Source: Siphonodentalium dalli (taxonomy: Eukaryota; Mollusca; Scaphopoda; Gadilida; Siphonodentaliidae). Taken from it: DNA of 64,000 bases. The number at the start of each line of letters is the position of its first letter. Position 1 is the first letter of the stretch. The stretch covers positions 214,376,151 through 214,440,150 of the forward strand of contig CP136065.1 in the NCBI GenBank assembly GCA_032622095.1. The letters run 5' to 3'. The translations under genes and the position numbers were made by a program. Below the pieces are notes generated by a model. The model saw only the letters and a program-made list of their open reading frames with translations, made no database searches and was not told the DNA's origin. Below, one piece after another: positions 1 through 13,176 of the stretch.

Positions 1-250
1 AGTCTCATATATATTTTGAAGACCTCTGTCTGTATGTCTGTCTGTCTGTCTGTATGTCATTGATACAAATCTACGATTCTAGACCGATCGGGACGAAACT
101 TGGTATGTGTGTGTAGTTTGACCAGGCGGTCGTCGTTGTCGTATTGACGAGCCCGTGAGGCGCCCATGCAATGATATCTCGGAAACGGGTGGAGCCATCG
201 ACTTGAAATTTGCTATGTGAATGTATCTTGCCCCGGATACGAATTTTATC
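1..250 (-). repeat. Partial inverted arm of a higher-order repeat cut by the window edge
   Basis: This inverted-orientation stretch starts inside the ATATATTTTGAAGACC (CTGT)n head segment and ends at the recurrent fold-back junction TTTTATC|GTCGATAG. It corresponds to the last part of the inverted arms seen at 3275-3522 and 6845-7092. Confidence 0.85.
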
Positions 251-3200
251 GTCGATAGCTATTCAAAAACAAAATTTCAAGTCGATAGCTCCACCCGTTT
301 CCGATATCTCGTTAGCTCATGCGCGAAGCTGGCGTCTCTCGGGCTCGGCGACCCGATAAAATTCGTTTCCGGGGCAAGATACATTCAGATAGCAAATTTC
401 AAGTTGATAGCTCCACCCGTTTCCGAGATCTCGTCTGCGCATGCGCGAAGCTGGCGTCGCACGGGCTCGGCGACCCGATAAAATTCATATCCGGGGCAAG
501 ATACATTCACATAGCAAATTTCAAGTCGATAGCTCCTCCTGTTTCCGAGATCTCGTCTGCGCATGCGCGAAGCTGGCGTCGCACGGGCTCGGCGACCCGA
601 TAAAATTCGTATCCGGGGCAAGATACATTCACATAGCAAATTTCAAGTCGATGGCTCCACCCGTTTCCGAGAATTCGTCTGCGCATGCGCGAAGCGGGCG
701 CCGCACGGGCTCGCCAATACGACAACGTCGACCGCCTGGTCAAACTACATGCGTACCAAGTTTCGTCCCGATCGGTCGAGAATCGTAGATTTGTATCAAT
801 GACATACAGACAGACAGACAGACATACAGACAGACAGAGGTCTTCAAAATATATATGAGAGTAGCCGATGATCCCGACGTTGTCCTGGCTATTCAAAAAC
901 ATTCGTATCCGGGCCAAGATACATTCACAAACCAAATTTCAAGTCGATAGCTCCCCGTTTCCGATATCTCGTCTACGAATGCGCTAAGCTGGCGTCGCAC
1001 GGGCTCGGCGACCCGATAAAATTCTTAACCGGGGCAAGATACATTCACATAGCAAATTTCAAGTCGATAGCTCCACCCGTTTCCGAGATCTCGTCTGGCA
1101 TGCGCGAAGCTTGCGTCGCACGGGCTCGCCGACCCGATAAAATTCGTATACGGGGCAAGATACATTAACATAGCAAATTTCAAGTCGATAGCTCCACCCG
1201 TTTCCGAGATCTCGTCTGCGTATGCGCTGCACGGGCGTCGCGCGGGCTCGCCAATACGACAAGGACGACCGCCTGGTCAAACTACACACACGTACCAAGT
1301 TTCGTCCCGATCGGTCGAGAATCGTAGATTTGTATCAATGACATACATACATACATACATACAGACAGAGGTCTTCGAAATATATAAGAGACTAGCCGAT
1401 GCGCCCGACGTTGTCCGGGCTATTCAAAAACCAAATTTCAAGTCGATAGCTATTCAAAAACAAAATTTCAAGTCGATAGCTCCACCCGTTTCCGAGATCT
1501 CGTCTGCGCATGCGCGAAGCTGGCGTCGCACGGGCTCGGCGACCCGATAAAATTCATATCCGGGGCAAGATACATTCACATAGCAAATTTCAAGTCGATG
1601 GCTCCACCCGTTTCCGAGAATTCGTCTGCGCATGCGCGAAGCGTGCGCCGCACGGGCTCGCCAATACGACGACGACGACCAACTGGTCAAACTACACACA
1701 CGTACCAAGTTTCGTCCAGATCGGTCGAGAATCGTAGATTTGTATCAATGACATACAGACAGACAGACAGACATACAGACAGACAGACAGAGGTCTTCAA
1801 AATATATATGAGAGTAGCCGATGAGCCCGACGTTGTCCGAGATCTCGTCTGCGCATGCGCGAAGCTGGCGTCGCACGGGCTCGGCGACCCGATAAAATTC
1901 GTAACCGGGGCAAGATACATTCACATAGCAAATTTCAAGTCGATAGCTCCACCCGTTTCCGCATGCGCGAAGCGGGCGTCGCACGGGCTCGCCAATACGA
2001 CAACGACGACCGCCTGGTCAAACTACACACACATACCAAGTTTCGTCCCGATCGGTCGAGAATCGTAGATTTGTATCAATGACATACAGACAGACAGACA
2101 TACAGACAGACAGAGGTCTTCAAAATATATATGAGAGTAGCCGATGAGCCCGACGTTGTCCGAGATCTCGTCTGCGCATGCGCGAAGCTGGCGTCGCACG
2201 GGCTCGGCGACCCGATAAAATTCGTATCCGGGGCAAGATACATTCCCATAGCAAATTTCAAGTCGATAGCTCCACCCGTTTCTAAGATCTCGTCTGCGCA
2301 CGCGCGAAGCGGGCGTCGCACGGGCTCGCCAATACGACAACGACGACCGCCTGGTCAAACTACACACAGGTACCAAGTTTCGTCCCGATCGGTCGAGAAT
2401 CGTAGATTTGTATCAATGACATACAGACAGACAGACAGACAGACATACAGACAGACAGACAGAGGTCTTCAAAATATATATGAGACTAGCCGATGAGCCC
2501 GACGTTGTCCGGGCTATTCAAAAACATTCGTATCTTGCCCCGGATAAGAATTTTATCGACTTGAAATTTGGTATGTGAATGTATCTTGGCCCGGATACGA
2601 ATGTTTTTGAAAAGCCCGGACAACGTCGGGCTCATCGGCTAGTCTCATATATATTTTGAAGACCTCTGTCTGTCTGTCTGTCTGTTTGTTTGTATGTTTG
2701 TCATTAATACAAATCTACGATTCTCGACCGATCGGGACGAAACTTGGTACGTGTGTGTAGTTTGACCAGGCGGTGGACGTTGTCGTATTCGCGAGCCCGT
2801 GCGGCACCCGCTTCGCGCATGCGCAGACGAAATCTCGGAAACGGGTGGAGCTATCGACTTGAAATTTCCTATGTGAATGTATCTTGCCCCGGATACGAAT
2901 TTTATCGAGTCGCCGAGTCCGTGCGACGCCAGCTTCGCACATGCGCAGACGAGATCTAGGAAACGGGTTGAGCTATCGACTTGAAATTTGGTTTGTGAAC
3001 GTATCTTGCACCGGATACGAATTTGATCGGGTCAACGAGCCCGTGCGACGCCAGCTTCACGCATGCGCAGACGAGATCTCGGAAACGGGTTGAGCTATCG
3101 ACTTGAAATTTGGTATGTGAATGTATCTTGCCCCGGATACGAATTTTATCGGGTCGCCGAGCCCGTGCGACGTCAGCTTCGCGCATGCGCAGACCAGATC

Positions 3201-3522
3201 TTGGAAACGGGTGGGGCTATCGACTTTAAATTTGGTTTTTGAATAGCCCGGACAACGTCGGGCTCATCGGCTAGTCTCATATATATTTTGAAGACCTCTG
3301 TCTGTATGTCTGTCTGTCTGTCTGTATGTCATTGATACAAATCTACGATTCTCGACCGATCGGGACGAAACTTGGTATGTGTGTGTAGTTTGACCAGGCA
3401 GTCGTCGTTGTCGTATTGACGAGCCCGTGAGGCGCCCATGCAATGATATCTCGGAAACGGGTGGAGCCATCGACTTGAAATTTGCTATGTGAATGTATCT
3501 TGCCCCGGATACGAATTTTATC
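251..3522. repeat. Higher-order repeat A (3272 bp)
   Basis: A forward arm (251-2534) is followed by an inverted arm (2535-3522). The part from about 1855 onward matches repeat C at an offset of 6612 bp. The part around 1598-2068 also matches repeats B and E. It is bounded by the same minus-to-plus junction as all other units. Confidence 0.85.
515..636 (+). repeat. Representative 122-bp satellite monomer
   Basis: Successive starts of the CAAATTTCAAG motif at 393, 515 and 637 give an exact 122-bp period. The monomer holds two palindromes, GAGATCTC and GCGCATGCGC; the second lies in TGCGCATGCGCG, which matches the NRF-1/alpha-Pal consensus YGCGCAYGCGCR. Because 122 is not a multiple of three, a reading frame shifts with each monomer, which explains the families of overlapping 60-260 codon ORFs on both strands. 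Copies differ by scattered substitutions; the last monomer of a module reads GCGAAGCGGGCGCCGC in place of GCGAAGCTGGCGTCGC. Confidence 0.95.
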
Positions 3523-6500
3523 GTCGATAGCTATTCAAAAACAAAATTTCAAGTCGATAGCTCCACCCGTTTCCGATATCTCGTCTGCTCATGCGCGAAG
3601 CTGGCGTCGCACGGGCACCGCGACCCGATAAATTCGTTTCCGGGGCAAGATACATTCACATAGCAAATTTCAAGTTGATAGCTCCACCCGTTTCCGAGAT
3701 CTCGTCTGCGCATGCTCGTAGCGGGCGCCGCACGGGCTCGCCAATACGACAACGACGACCGCCTGGTCAAACTACACACAGGTACCAAGTTTCCTCCCGA
3801 TCGGTCGAGAATCGTAGATTTGTATCAATGACATACAGACAGACAGACATACATACAGACAGACAGAGGTCTTCAAAATATATATGAGAGTAGCCGATGA
3901 GCCCGACGTTGTCCGGGCTATTCAAAAAACATTCGTATCCGGGCCAAGATACATTCACATACCAAATTTCAAGTCGATAGCTCCACACGTTTCCGAGATC
4001 TCGTCAACGCATGCGCTAAGCTGGTGACGCACGGGCTCGGCAACCCGATAAAATTCTTAACCGGGGCAAGATACATTCACATAGCAAATTTCAAGTCGAT
4101 AGCTCCACCCGTTTCCGATATCTCATCTGCGCATGCGCGAAGCTTGCGTCGCACGGGCTCGGCGACCCGATAAAATTCATATCCGGGGCAAGATACATTC
4201 ACATAGCAAATTTCAAGTCGATAGCTCCTCCTATTTCCGAGATCTCGTCTGCGCATGCGCGAAGCTGGCGTCGCACGGGCTCGGCGACCCGATAAAATTC
4301 GTATCCGGGGCAAGATACATTCACATAGCAAATTTCAAGTCGATGGCTCAACCCGTTTCCGAGAATTCGTCTGCGCATGCGCGAAGCGGGCGCCGCACGG
4401 GCTCGCCAATACTACAACGTCGACCGCCTGGTCAAACTACATGCGTACCAAGTTTTGTCCCGATCGGTCGAGAATCGTAGATTTGTATCAATGACATACA
4501 GACAGACAGACAGACATACAGACAGACAGAGGTCTTCAAAATATATATGAGAGTAGCCGATGATCCCGACGTTGTCCGGGCTATTCAAAAACATTCGTAT
4601 CCGGGCCAAGATACATTCACAAACCAAATTTCAAGTCGATAGCTCCCCGTTTCCGATATCTCGTCTACGAATGCGCTGAGCTGGCGTCGCACGGGCTCGG
4701 CGACCCGATAAAATTCTTAACCGGGGCAAGATACATTCACATAGCAAATTTCAAGTCGATAGCTCCACCCGTTTCCGAGATATCGTCTGGCATGCGCGAA
4801 GCTGGCGTCGCACGGGCTCGGCGACCCAAAATTCGTATACGGGGCAAGATACATTAACATAGCAAATTTCAAGTCGATAGCTTCACCCGTTTCCGAGATC
4901 TCGTCTGCGTATGCGCTGCACGGGCGTCGTGTGGGCTCGCCAATACGACAAGGACGACCGCCTGGTCAAACTACACACACGTACCAAGTTTCGTCCCGAT
5001 CGGTCGAGAATCGTAGATTTGTATCAATGACATACATACATACATACATACAGACAGAGGTCTTCGAAATATATAAGAGACTAGCCGATGCGCCCGACGT
5101 TGTCCGGGCTATTCAAAAACCAAATTTCAAGTCGATAGCTATTCAAAAACAAAATTTCAAGTCGATAGCTCTACCCGTTTCCGAGATCTCGTCTGCGCAT
5201 GCGCGAAGCTGGCGTCGCACGGGCTCGGCGACCCGATAAAATTCATATCCGGGGCAAGATACATTCACATAGCAAATTTCAAGTCGATGGCTCCACCCGT
5301 TTCCGAGAATTCGTCTGCGCATGCGCGAAGCGGGCGCCGCACGGGCTCGCCAATACGACGACGACGACCGCCTGGTCAAACTACACACACGTACCAAGTT
5401 TCGTCCAGATCGGTCGAGAATCGTAGATTTGTATCAATGACATACAGACAGACAGACAGACATACAGACAGACAGACAGATGTCTTCAAAATATATATGA
5501 GAGTAGCCGATGAGCCCGACGTTGTCCGAGATCTCGTCTGCGCATGCGCGAAGTTGGCGTCGCACGGGCTCGGCGACCCGATAAAATTCGTAACCGGGGC
5601 AAGATACATTCACATAGCAAATTTCAAGTCGATAGCTCCACCCGTTTCCGCATGCGCGAAGCGGGCGTCGCACGGGCTCGCCAATACGACAACGACGACC
5701 GCCTGGTCAAACTACACACACATACCAAGTTTCGTCCCGATCGGTCGAGAATCGTAGATTTGTATCAATGACATACAGACAGACAGACAGACATACAGAC
5801 AGACAGAGGTCTTCAAAATATATATGAGAGTAGCCGATGAGCCCGACGTTGTCCGAGATCTCGTCTGCACATGCGCGAACTGACGTCGCACGGGCTCGGC
5901 GACCCGATAAAATTCGTATCCGGGGCAAGATACATTCCCATAGCAAATTTCAAGTCGATAGCTCCACCCGTTTCCAAGATCTCGTCTGCGCATGCGCGAA
6001 GCGGGCGTCGCACGGGCTCGCCAATACGACAACGACGACCGCCTGGTCAAACTACACACAGGTACCAAGTTTCGTCCCGATCGGTCGAGAATCGTAGATT
6101 TGTATCAATGACATACAGACAGACAGACAGACAGACATACAGACAGACAGACAGAGGTCTTCAAAATATATATGAGACTAGCCGATGAGCCCGACGTTGT
6201 CCGGGCTATTCAAAAACATTCGTATCTTGCCCCGGATACGAATTTTATCGACTTGAAATTTGGTATGTGAATGTATCTTGGCCCGGATACGAATGTTTTT
6301 GAATAGCCCGGACAACGTCGGGCTCATCGGCTAGTCTCAAATATATTTTGAAGACCTCTGTCTGTCTGTCTGTCTGTTTGTTTGTATGTTTGTCATTAAT
6401 ACAAATCTACGATTCTCGACCGATCGGGACGAAACTTGGTACGTGTGTGTAGTTTGACCAGGCGGTGGACGTTGTCGTATTCGCGAGCCCGTGCGGCACC

Positions 6501-7092
6501 CGCTTCGCGCATGCGCAGACGAGATCTCGGAAACGGGTGGAGCTATCGACTTGAAATTTCCTATGTGAATGTATCTTGCCCCGGATACGAATTTTATTGG
6601 GTCGCCGAGCCCGTGCGACGCCAGCTTCGCGCATGCGCAGACGAGATCTCGGAAATGGGTGGAGCTATCGACTTGAAATTTGGTGTGTGAATGTATCTTG
6701 GCCCGGATACGAATGTTATCGGGTCGCCGAGCCCGTCCGACGTCAGCTTCGCGCATGCGCAGACCAGATCTCGGAAACGGGTTGGGCTATCGACTTTAAA
6801 TTTGGTTTTTGAATAGCCCGGACAACGTCGGGCTCATCGGCTAGTCTCATATATATTTTGAAGACCTCTGTCTGTATGTCTGTCTGTCTGTCTGTATGTC
6901 ATTGATACAAATCTACGATTCTCGACCGATCGGGACGAAACTTAGTATGTGTGTGTAGTTTGACCAGGCGGTCGTCGTTGTCGTATTGACGAGCCCGTGA
7001 GGCGCCCATGCAATGATATCTCGGAAACGGGTGGAGCCATCGACTTGAAATTTGCTATGTGAATGTATCTTGCCCCGGATACGAATTTTATC
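3523..7092. repeat. Higher-order repeat B (3570 bp)
   Basis: The forward arm is 3523-6225 and the inverted arm 6226-7092. It is collinear with repeat E at an offset of 9654 bp over most of its length, so B and E are closer to each other than to the C and D units lying between them. Confidence 0.85.
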
Positions 7093-10000
7093 GTCGATAG
7101 CTATTCAAAAACAAAATTTCAAGTCGATAGCTCCACCCGTTTCCGATATCTCGTTAGCTCATGCTCGAAGCTGGCGTCGCACGGGCTCGGCGACCCGATA
7201 AAATTCGTTTCCGGGGCAAGATACATTCACATAGCAAATTTCAAGTTGATAGCTCCACCCGTTTCCGAGATCTCGTCTGCGCATGTGCGTAGCGGGCGCC
7301 GCACGGGCTCGCCAATACGACAACGACGACCGCCTGGTCAAACTACACACAGGTACCAAGTTTCCTCCCGATCGGTCGAGAATCGTAGATTTGAATCAAT
7401 GACATACAGACAGACAGACATACATACAGACAGACAGACAGAGGTCTTCAAAATATATATGAGAGTAGCCGATGAGCCCGACGTTGTCCGGGCTATTCAA
7501 AAAACATTCGTATCCGGGCCAAGATACATTCACATACCAAATTTCAAGTCGATAGCTCCACACGTTTCCGAGATCTCGTCTACGCATGCGCTAAGCTGGC
7601 GACGCACGGGCTCGGCAACCCGATAAAATTCTTAACCGGGGCAAGATACATTCACATAGCAAATTTCAAGTCGATAGCTCCACCCGTTTCCGAAATCTCA
7701 TCTGCGCATGCGCGAAGCTTGCGTCGCACGGGCTCGGTGGCCCGATAAAATTCGTATCCGGGGCAAGATACATTAACATAGCAAATTTCAAATCGATAGC
7801 TCCACCCGTTTCCGAGATCTCGTCTGCGCATGCGCGAAGCGGGCGCCGCTCGGGCTCGCCAATACGTCAACGACGACCGCCTGGTCAAACTACACACACG
7901 TTCCAAGTTTCGTCCCGATCGGTCGAGAATCGTAGATTTGTATCAATGACATACATACATACATACATACAGACAGAGGTCTTCGAAATATATAAGAGAC
8001 TAGCCGATGCGCCCGACGTTGTCCGGGCTATTCAAGAACCAAATTTCAAGTCGATAGCTATTCAAAAACAAAATTTCAAGTCGATAGCTCCACCCGTTTC
8101 CGAGATCTCGTCTGCGCATGCGCGAAGCTGGCGTCGCACGGGCTCGGCGACCCGATAAAATTCATATCCGGGGCAAGATACATTCACATAGCAAATTTCA
8201 AGTCGATGGCTCCACCCGTTTCCGAGAATTCGTCTGCGCATGCGCGAAGCGGGCGCCGCACGGGCTCGCCAATACGACGACGACGACCGCCTGGTCAAAC
8301 TACACACACGTACCAAGTTTCGTCCAGATCGGTCGAGAATCGTAGATTTGTATCAATGACATACAGACAGACAGACAGACATACAGACAGACAGACAGAC
8401 AGAGGTCTTCAAAATATATATGAGAGTAGCCGATGAGCCCGACGTTGTCCGAGATCTCGTCTGCGCATGCGCGAAGCTGGCGTCGCACGGGCTCGGCGAC
8501 CCGATAAAATTCGTAACCGGGGCAAGATACATTCACATAGCAAATTTCAAGTCGATAGCTCCACCCGTTTCCGCATGCGCGAAGCGGGCGTCGCACGGGC
8601 TCGCCAATACGACAACGACGACCGCCTGGTCAAACTACACACACATACCAAGTTTCGTCCCGATCGGTCGAGAATCGTAGATTTGTATCAATGACATACA
8701 GACAGACAGACATACAGACAGACAGAGGTCTTCAAAATATATATGAGAGTAGCCGATGAGCCCGACGTTGTCCGAGATCTCGTCTGCGCATGCGCGAAGC
8801 TGGCGTCGCACGGGCTCGGCGACCCGATAAAATTCGTATCCGGGGCAAGATACATTCCCATAGCAAATTTCAAGTCGATAGCTCCACCCGTTTCTAAGAT
8901 CTCGTCTGCGCACGCGCGAAGCGGGCGTCGCACGGGCTCGCCAATACGACAACGACGACCGCCTGGTCAAACTACACACAGGTACCAAGTTTCGTCCCGA
9001 TCGGTCGAGAATCGTAGATTTGTATCAATGACATACAGACAGACAGACAGACAGACATACAGACAGACAGACAGAGGTCTTCAAAATATATATGAGACTA
9101 GCCGATGAGCCCGACGTTGTCCGGGCTATTCAAAAGCATTCGTATCTTGCCCCGGATAAGAATTTTATCGACTTGAAATTTGGTATGTGAATGTATCTTG
9201 GCCCGGATACGAATGTTTTTGAAAAGCCCGGACAACGTCGGGCTCATCGGCTAGTCTCATATATATTTTGAAGACCTCTGTCTGTCTGTCTGTCTGTTTG
9301 TTTGTATGTTTGTCATTAATACAAATCTACGATTCTCGACCGATCGGGACGAAACTTGGTACGTGTGTGTAGTTTGACCAGGCGGTGGACGTTGTCGTAT
9401 TCGCGAGCCCGTGCGGCACCCGCTTCGCGCATGCGCAGACGAAATCTCGGAAACGGGTGGAGCTATCGACTTGAAATTTCCTATGTGAATGTATCTTGCC
9501 CCGGATACGAATTTTATCGAGTCGCCGAGTCCGTGCGACGCCAGCTTCGCACATGCGCAGACGAGATCTCGGAAACGGGTGGAGCTATCGACTTGAAATT
9601 TGGTTTGTGAACGTATCTTGCACCGGATACGAATTTGATCGGGTCAACGAGCCCGTGCGACGCCAGCTTCACGCATGCGCAGACGAGATCTCGGAAACGG
9701 GTTGAGCTATCGACTTGAAATTTGGTATGTGAATGTATCTTGCCCCGGATACGAATGTTATCGGGTCGCCGAGCCCGTGCGACGTCAGCTTCGCGCATGC
9801 GCAGACCAGATCTCGGAAACGGGTTGGGCTATCGACTTTAAATTTGGTTTTTGAATAGCCCGGACAACGTCGGGCTCATCGGCTAGTCTCATATATATTT
9901 TGAAGACCTCTGTCTGTATGTCTGTCTGTCTGTCTGTATGTCATTGATACAAATCTACGATTCTCGACCGATCGGGACGAAACTTAGTATGTGTGTGTAG

Positions 10001-10134
10001 TTTGACCAGGCGGTCGTCGTTGTCGTATTGACGAGCCCGTGAGGCGCCCATGCAATGATATCTCGGAAACGGGTGGAGCCATCGACTTGAAATTTGCTAT
10101 GTGAATGTATCTTGCCCCGGATACGAATTTTATC
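7093..10134. repeat. Higher-order repeat C (3042 bp)
   Basis: The forward arm is 7093-9146 and the inverted arm 9147-10134. It is followed directly by repeat D of the same length. The two look almost identical by eye, differing by only a few bases, for example near 9825 versus 12867. Confidence 0.9.
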
Positions 10135-13100
10135 GTCGATAGCTATTCAAAAACAAAATTTCAAGTCGATAGCTCCACCCGTTTCCGATATCTCGTTAGC
10201 TCATGCTCGAAGCTGGCGTCGCACGGGCTCGGCGACCCGATAAAATTCGTTTCCGGGGCAAGATACATTCACATAGCAAATTTCAAGTTGATAGCTCCAC
10301 CCGTTTCCGAGATCTCGTCTGCGCATGTGCGTAGCGGGCGCCGCACGGGCTCGCCAATACGACAACGACGACCGCCTGGTCAAACTACACACAGGTACCA
10401 AGTTTCCTCCCGATCGGTCGAGAATCGTAGATTTGAATCAATGACATACAGACAGACAGACATACATACAGACAGACAGACAGAGGTCTTCAAAATATAT
10501 ATGAGAGTAGCCGATGAGCCCGACGTTGTCCGGGCTATTCAAAAAACATTCGTATCCGGGCCAAGATACATTCACATACCAAATTTCAAGTCGATAGCTC
10601 CACACGTTTCCGAGATCTCGTCTACGCATGCGCTAAGCTGGCGACGCACGGGCTCGGCAACCCGATAAAATTCTTAACCGGGGCAAGATACATTCACATA
10701 GCAAATTTCAAGTCGATAGCTCCACCCGTTTCCGAAATCTCATCTGCGCATGCGCGAAGCTTGCGTCGCACGGGCTCGGTGGCCCGATAAAATTCGTATC
10801 CGGGGCAAGATACATTAACATAGCAAATTTCAAATCGATAGCTCCACCCGTTTCCGAGATCTCGTCTGCGCATGCGCGAAGCGGGCGCCGCTCGGGCTCG
10901 CCAATACGTCAACGACGACCGCCTGGTCAAACTACACACACGTTCCAAGTTTCGTCCCGATCGGTCGAGAATCGTAGATTTGTATCAATGACATACATAC
11001 ATACATACATACAGACAGAGGTCTTCGAAATATATAAGAGACTAGCCGATGCGCCCGACGTTGTCCGGGCTATTCAAGAACCAAATTTCAAGTCGATAGC
11101 TATTCAAAAACAAAATTTCAAGTCGATAGCTCCACCCGTTTCCGAGATCTCGTCTGCGCATGCGCGAAGCTGGCGTCGCACGGGCTCGGCGACCCGATAA
11201 AATTCATATCCGGGGCAAGATACATTCACATAGCAAATTTCAAGTCGATGGCTCCACCCGTTTCCGAGAATTCGTCTGCGCATGCGCGAAGCGGGCGCCG
11301 CACGGGCTCGCCAATACGACGACGACGACCGCCTGGTCAAACTACACACACGTACCAAGTTTCGTCCAGATCGGTCGAGAATCGTAGATTTGTATCAATG
11401 ACATACAGACAGACAGACAGACATACAGACAGACAGACAGACAGAGGTCTTCAAAATATATATGAGAGTAGCCGATGAGCCCGACGTTGTCCGAGATCTC
11501 GTCTGCGCATGCGCGAAGCTGGCGTCGCACGGGCTCGGCGACCCGATAAAATTCGTAACCGGGGCAAGATACATTCACATAGCAAATTTCAAGTCGATAG
11601 CTCCACCCGTTTCCGCATGCGCGAAGCGGGCGTCGCACGGGCTCGCCAATACGACAACGACGACCGCCTGGTCAAACTACACACACATACCAAGTTTCGT
11701 CCCGATCGGTCGAGAATCGTAGATTTGTATCAATGACATACAGACAGACAGACATACAGACAGACAGAGGTCTTCAAAATATATATGAGAGTAGCCGATG
11801 AGCCCGACGTTGTCCGAGATCTCGTCTGCGCATGCGCGAAGCTGGCGTCGCACGGGCTCGGCGACCCGATAAAATTCGTATCCGGGGCAAGATACATTCC
11901 CATAGCAAATTTCAAGTCGATAGCTCCACCCGTTTCTAAGATCTCGTCTGCGCACGCGCGAAGCGGGCGTCGCACGGGCTCGCCAATACGACAACGACGA
12001 CCGCCTGGTCAAACTACACACAGGTACCAAGTTTCGTCCCGATCGGTCGAGAATCGTAGATTTGTATCAATGACATACAGACAGACAGACAGACAGACAT
12101 ACAGACAGACAGACAGAGGTCTTCAAAATATATATGAGACTAGCCGATGAGCCCGACGTTGTCCGGGCTATTCAAAAGCATTCGTATCTTGCCCCGGATA
12201 AGAATTTTATCGACTTGAAATTTGGTATGTGAATGTATCTTGGCCCGGATACGAATGTTTTTGAAAAGCCCGGACAACGTCGGGCTCATCGGCTAGTCTC
12301 ATATATATTTTGAAGACCTCTGTCTGTCTGTCTGTCTGTTTGTTTGTATGTTTGTCATTAATACAAATCTACGATTCTCGACCGATCGGGACGAAACTTG
12401 GTACGTGTGTGTAGTTTGACCAGGCGGTGGACGTTGTCGTATTCGCGAGCCCGTGCGGCACCCGCTTCGCGCATGCGCAGACGAAATCTCGGAAACGGGT
12501 GGAGCTATCGACTTGAAATTTCCTATGTGAATGTATCTTGCCCCGGATACGAATTTTATCGAGTCGCCGAGTCCGTGCGACGCCAGCTTCGCACATGCGC
12601 AGACGAGATCTCGGAAACGGGTGGAGCTATCGACTTGAAATTTGGTTTGTGAACGTATCTTGCACCGGATACGAATTTGATCGGGTCAACGAGCCCGTGC
12701 GACGCCAGCTTCACGCATGCGCAGACGAGATCTCGGAAACGGGTTGAGCTATCGACTTGAAATTTGGTATGTGAATGTATCTTGCCCCGGATACGAATGT
12801 TATCGGGTCGCCGAGCCCGTGCGACGTCAGCTTCGCGCATGCGCAGACCAGATCTCGGAAACGGGTGGGCCTATCGACTTTAAATTTGGTTTTTGAATAG
12901 CCCGGACAACGTCGGGCTCATCGGCTAGTCTCATATATATTTTGAAGACCTCTGTCTGTATGTCTGTCTGTCTGTCTGTATGTCATTGATACAAATCTAC
13001 GATTCTCGACCGATCGGGACGGAACTTGGTATGTGTGTGTAGTTTGACCAGGCAGTCGTCGTTGTCGTATTGACGAGCCCGTGAGGCGCCCATGCAATGA

Positions 13101-13176
13101 TATCTCGGAAACGGGTGGAGCCATCGACTTGAAATTTGCTATGTGAATGTATCTTGCCCCGGATACGAATTTTATC
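10135..13176. repeat. Higher-order repeat D (3042 bp), near-identical tandem copy of C
   Basis: Every landmark in C recurs 3042 bp later. The forward arm is 10135-12188 and the inverted arm 12189-13176. The near-identity indicates a recent duplication or gene-conversion event, or possibly an assembly duplication. Confidence 0.9.
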
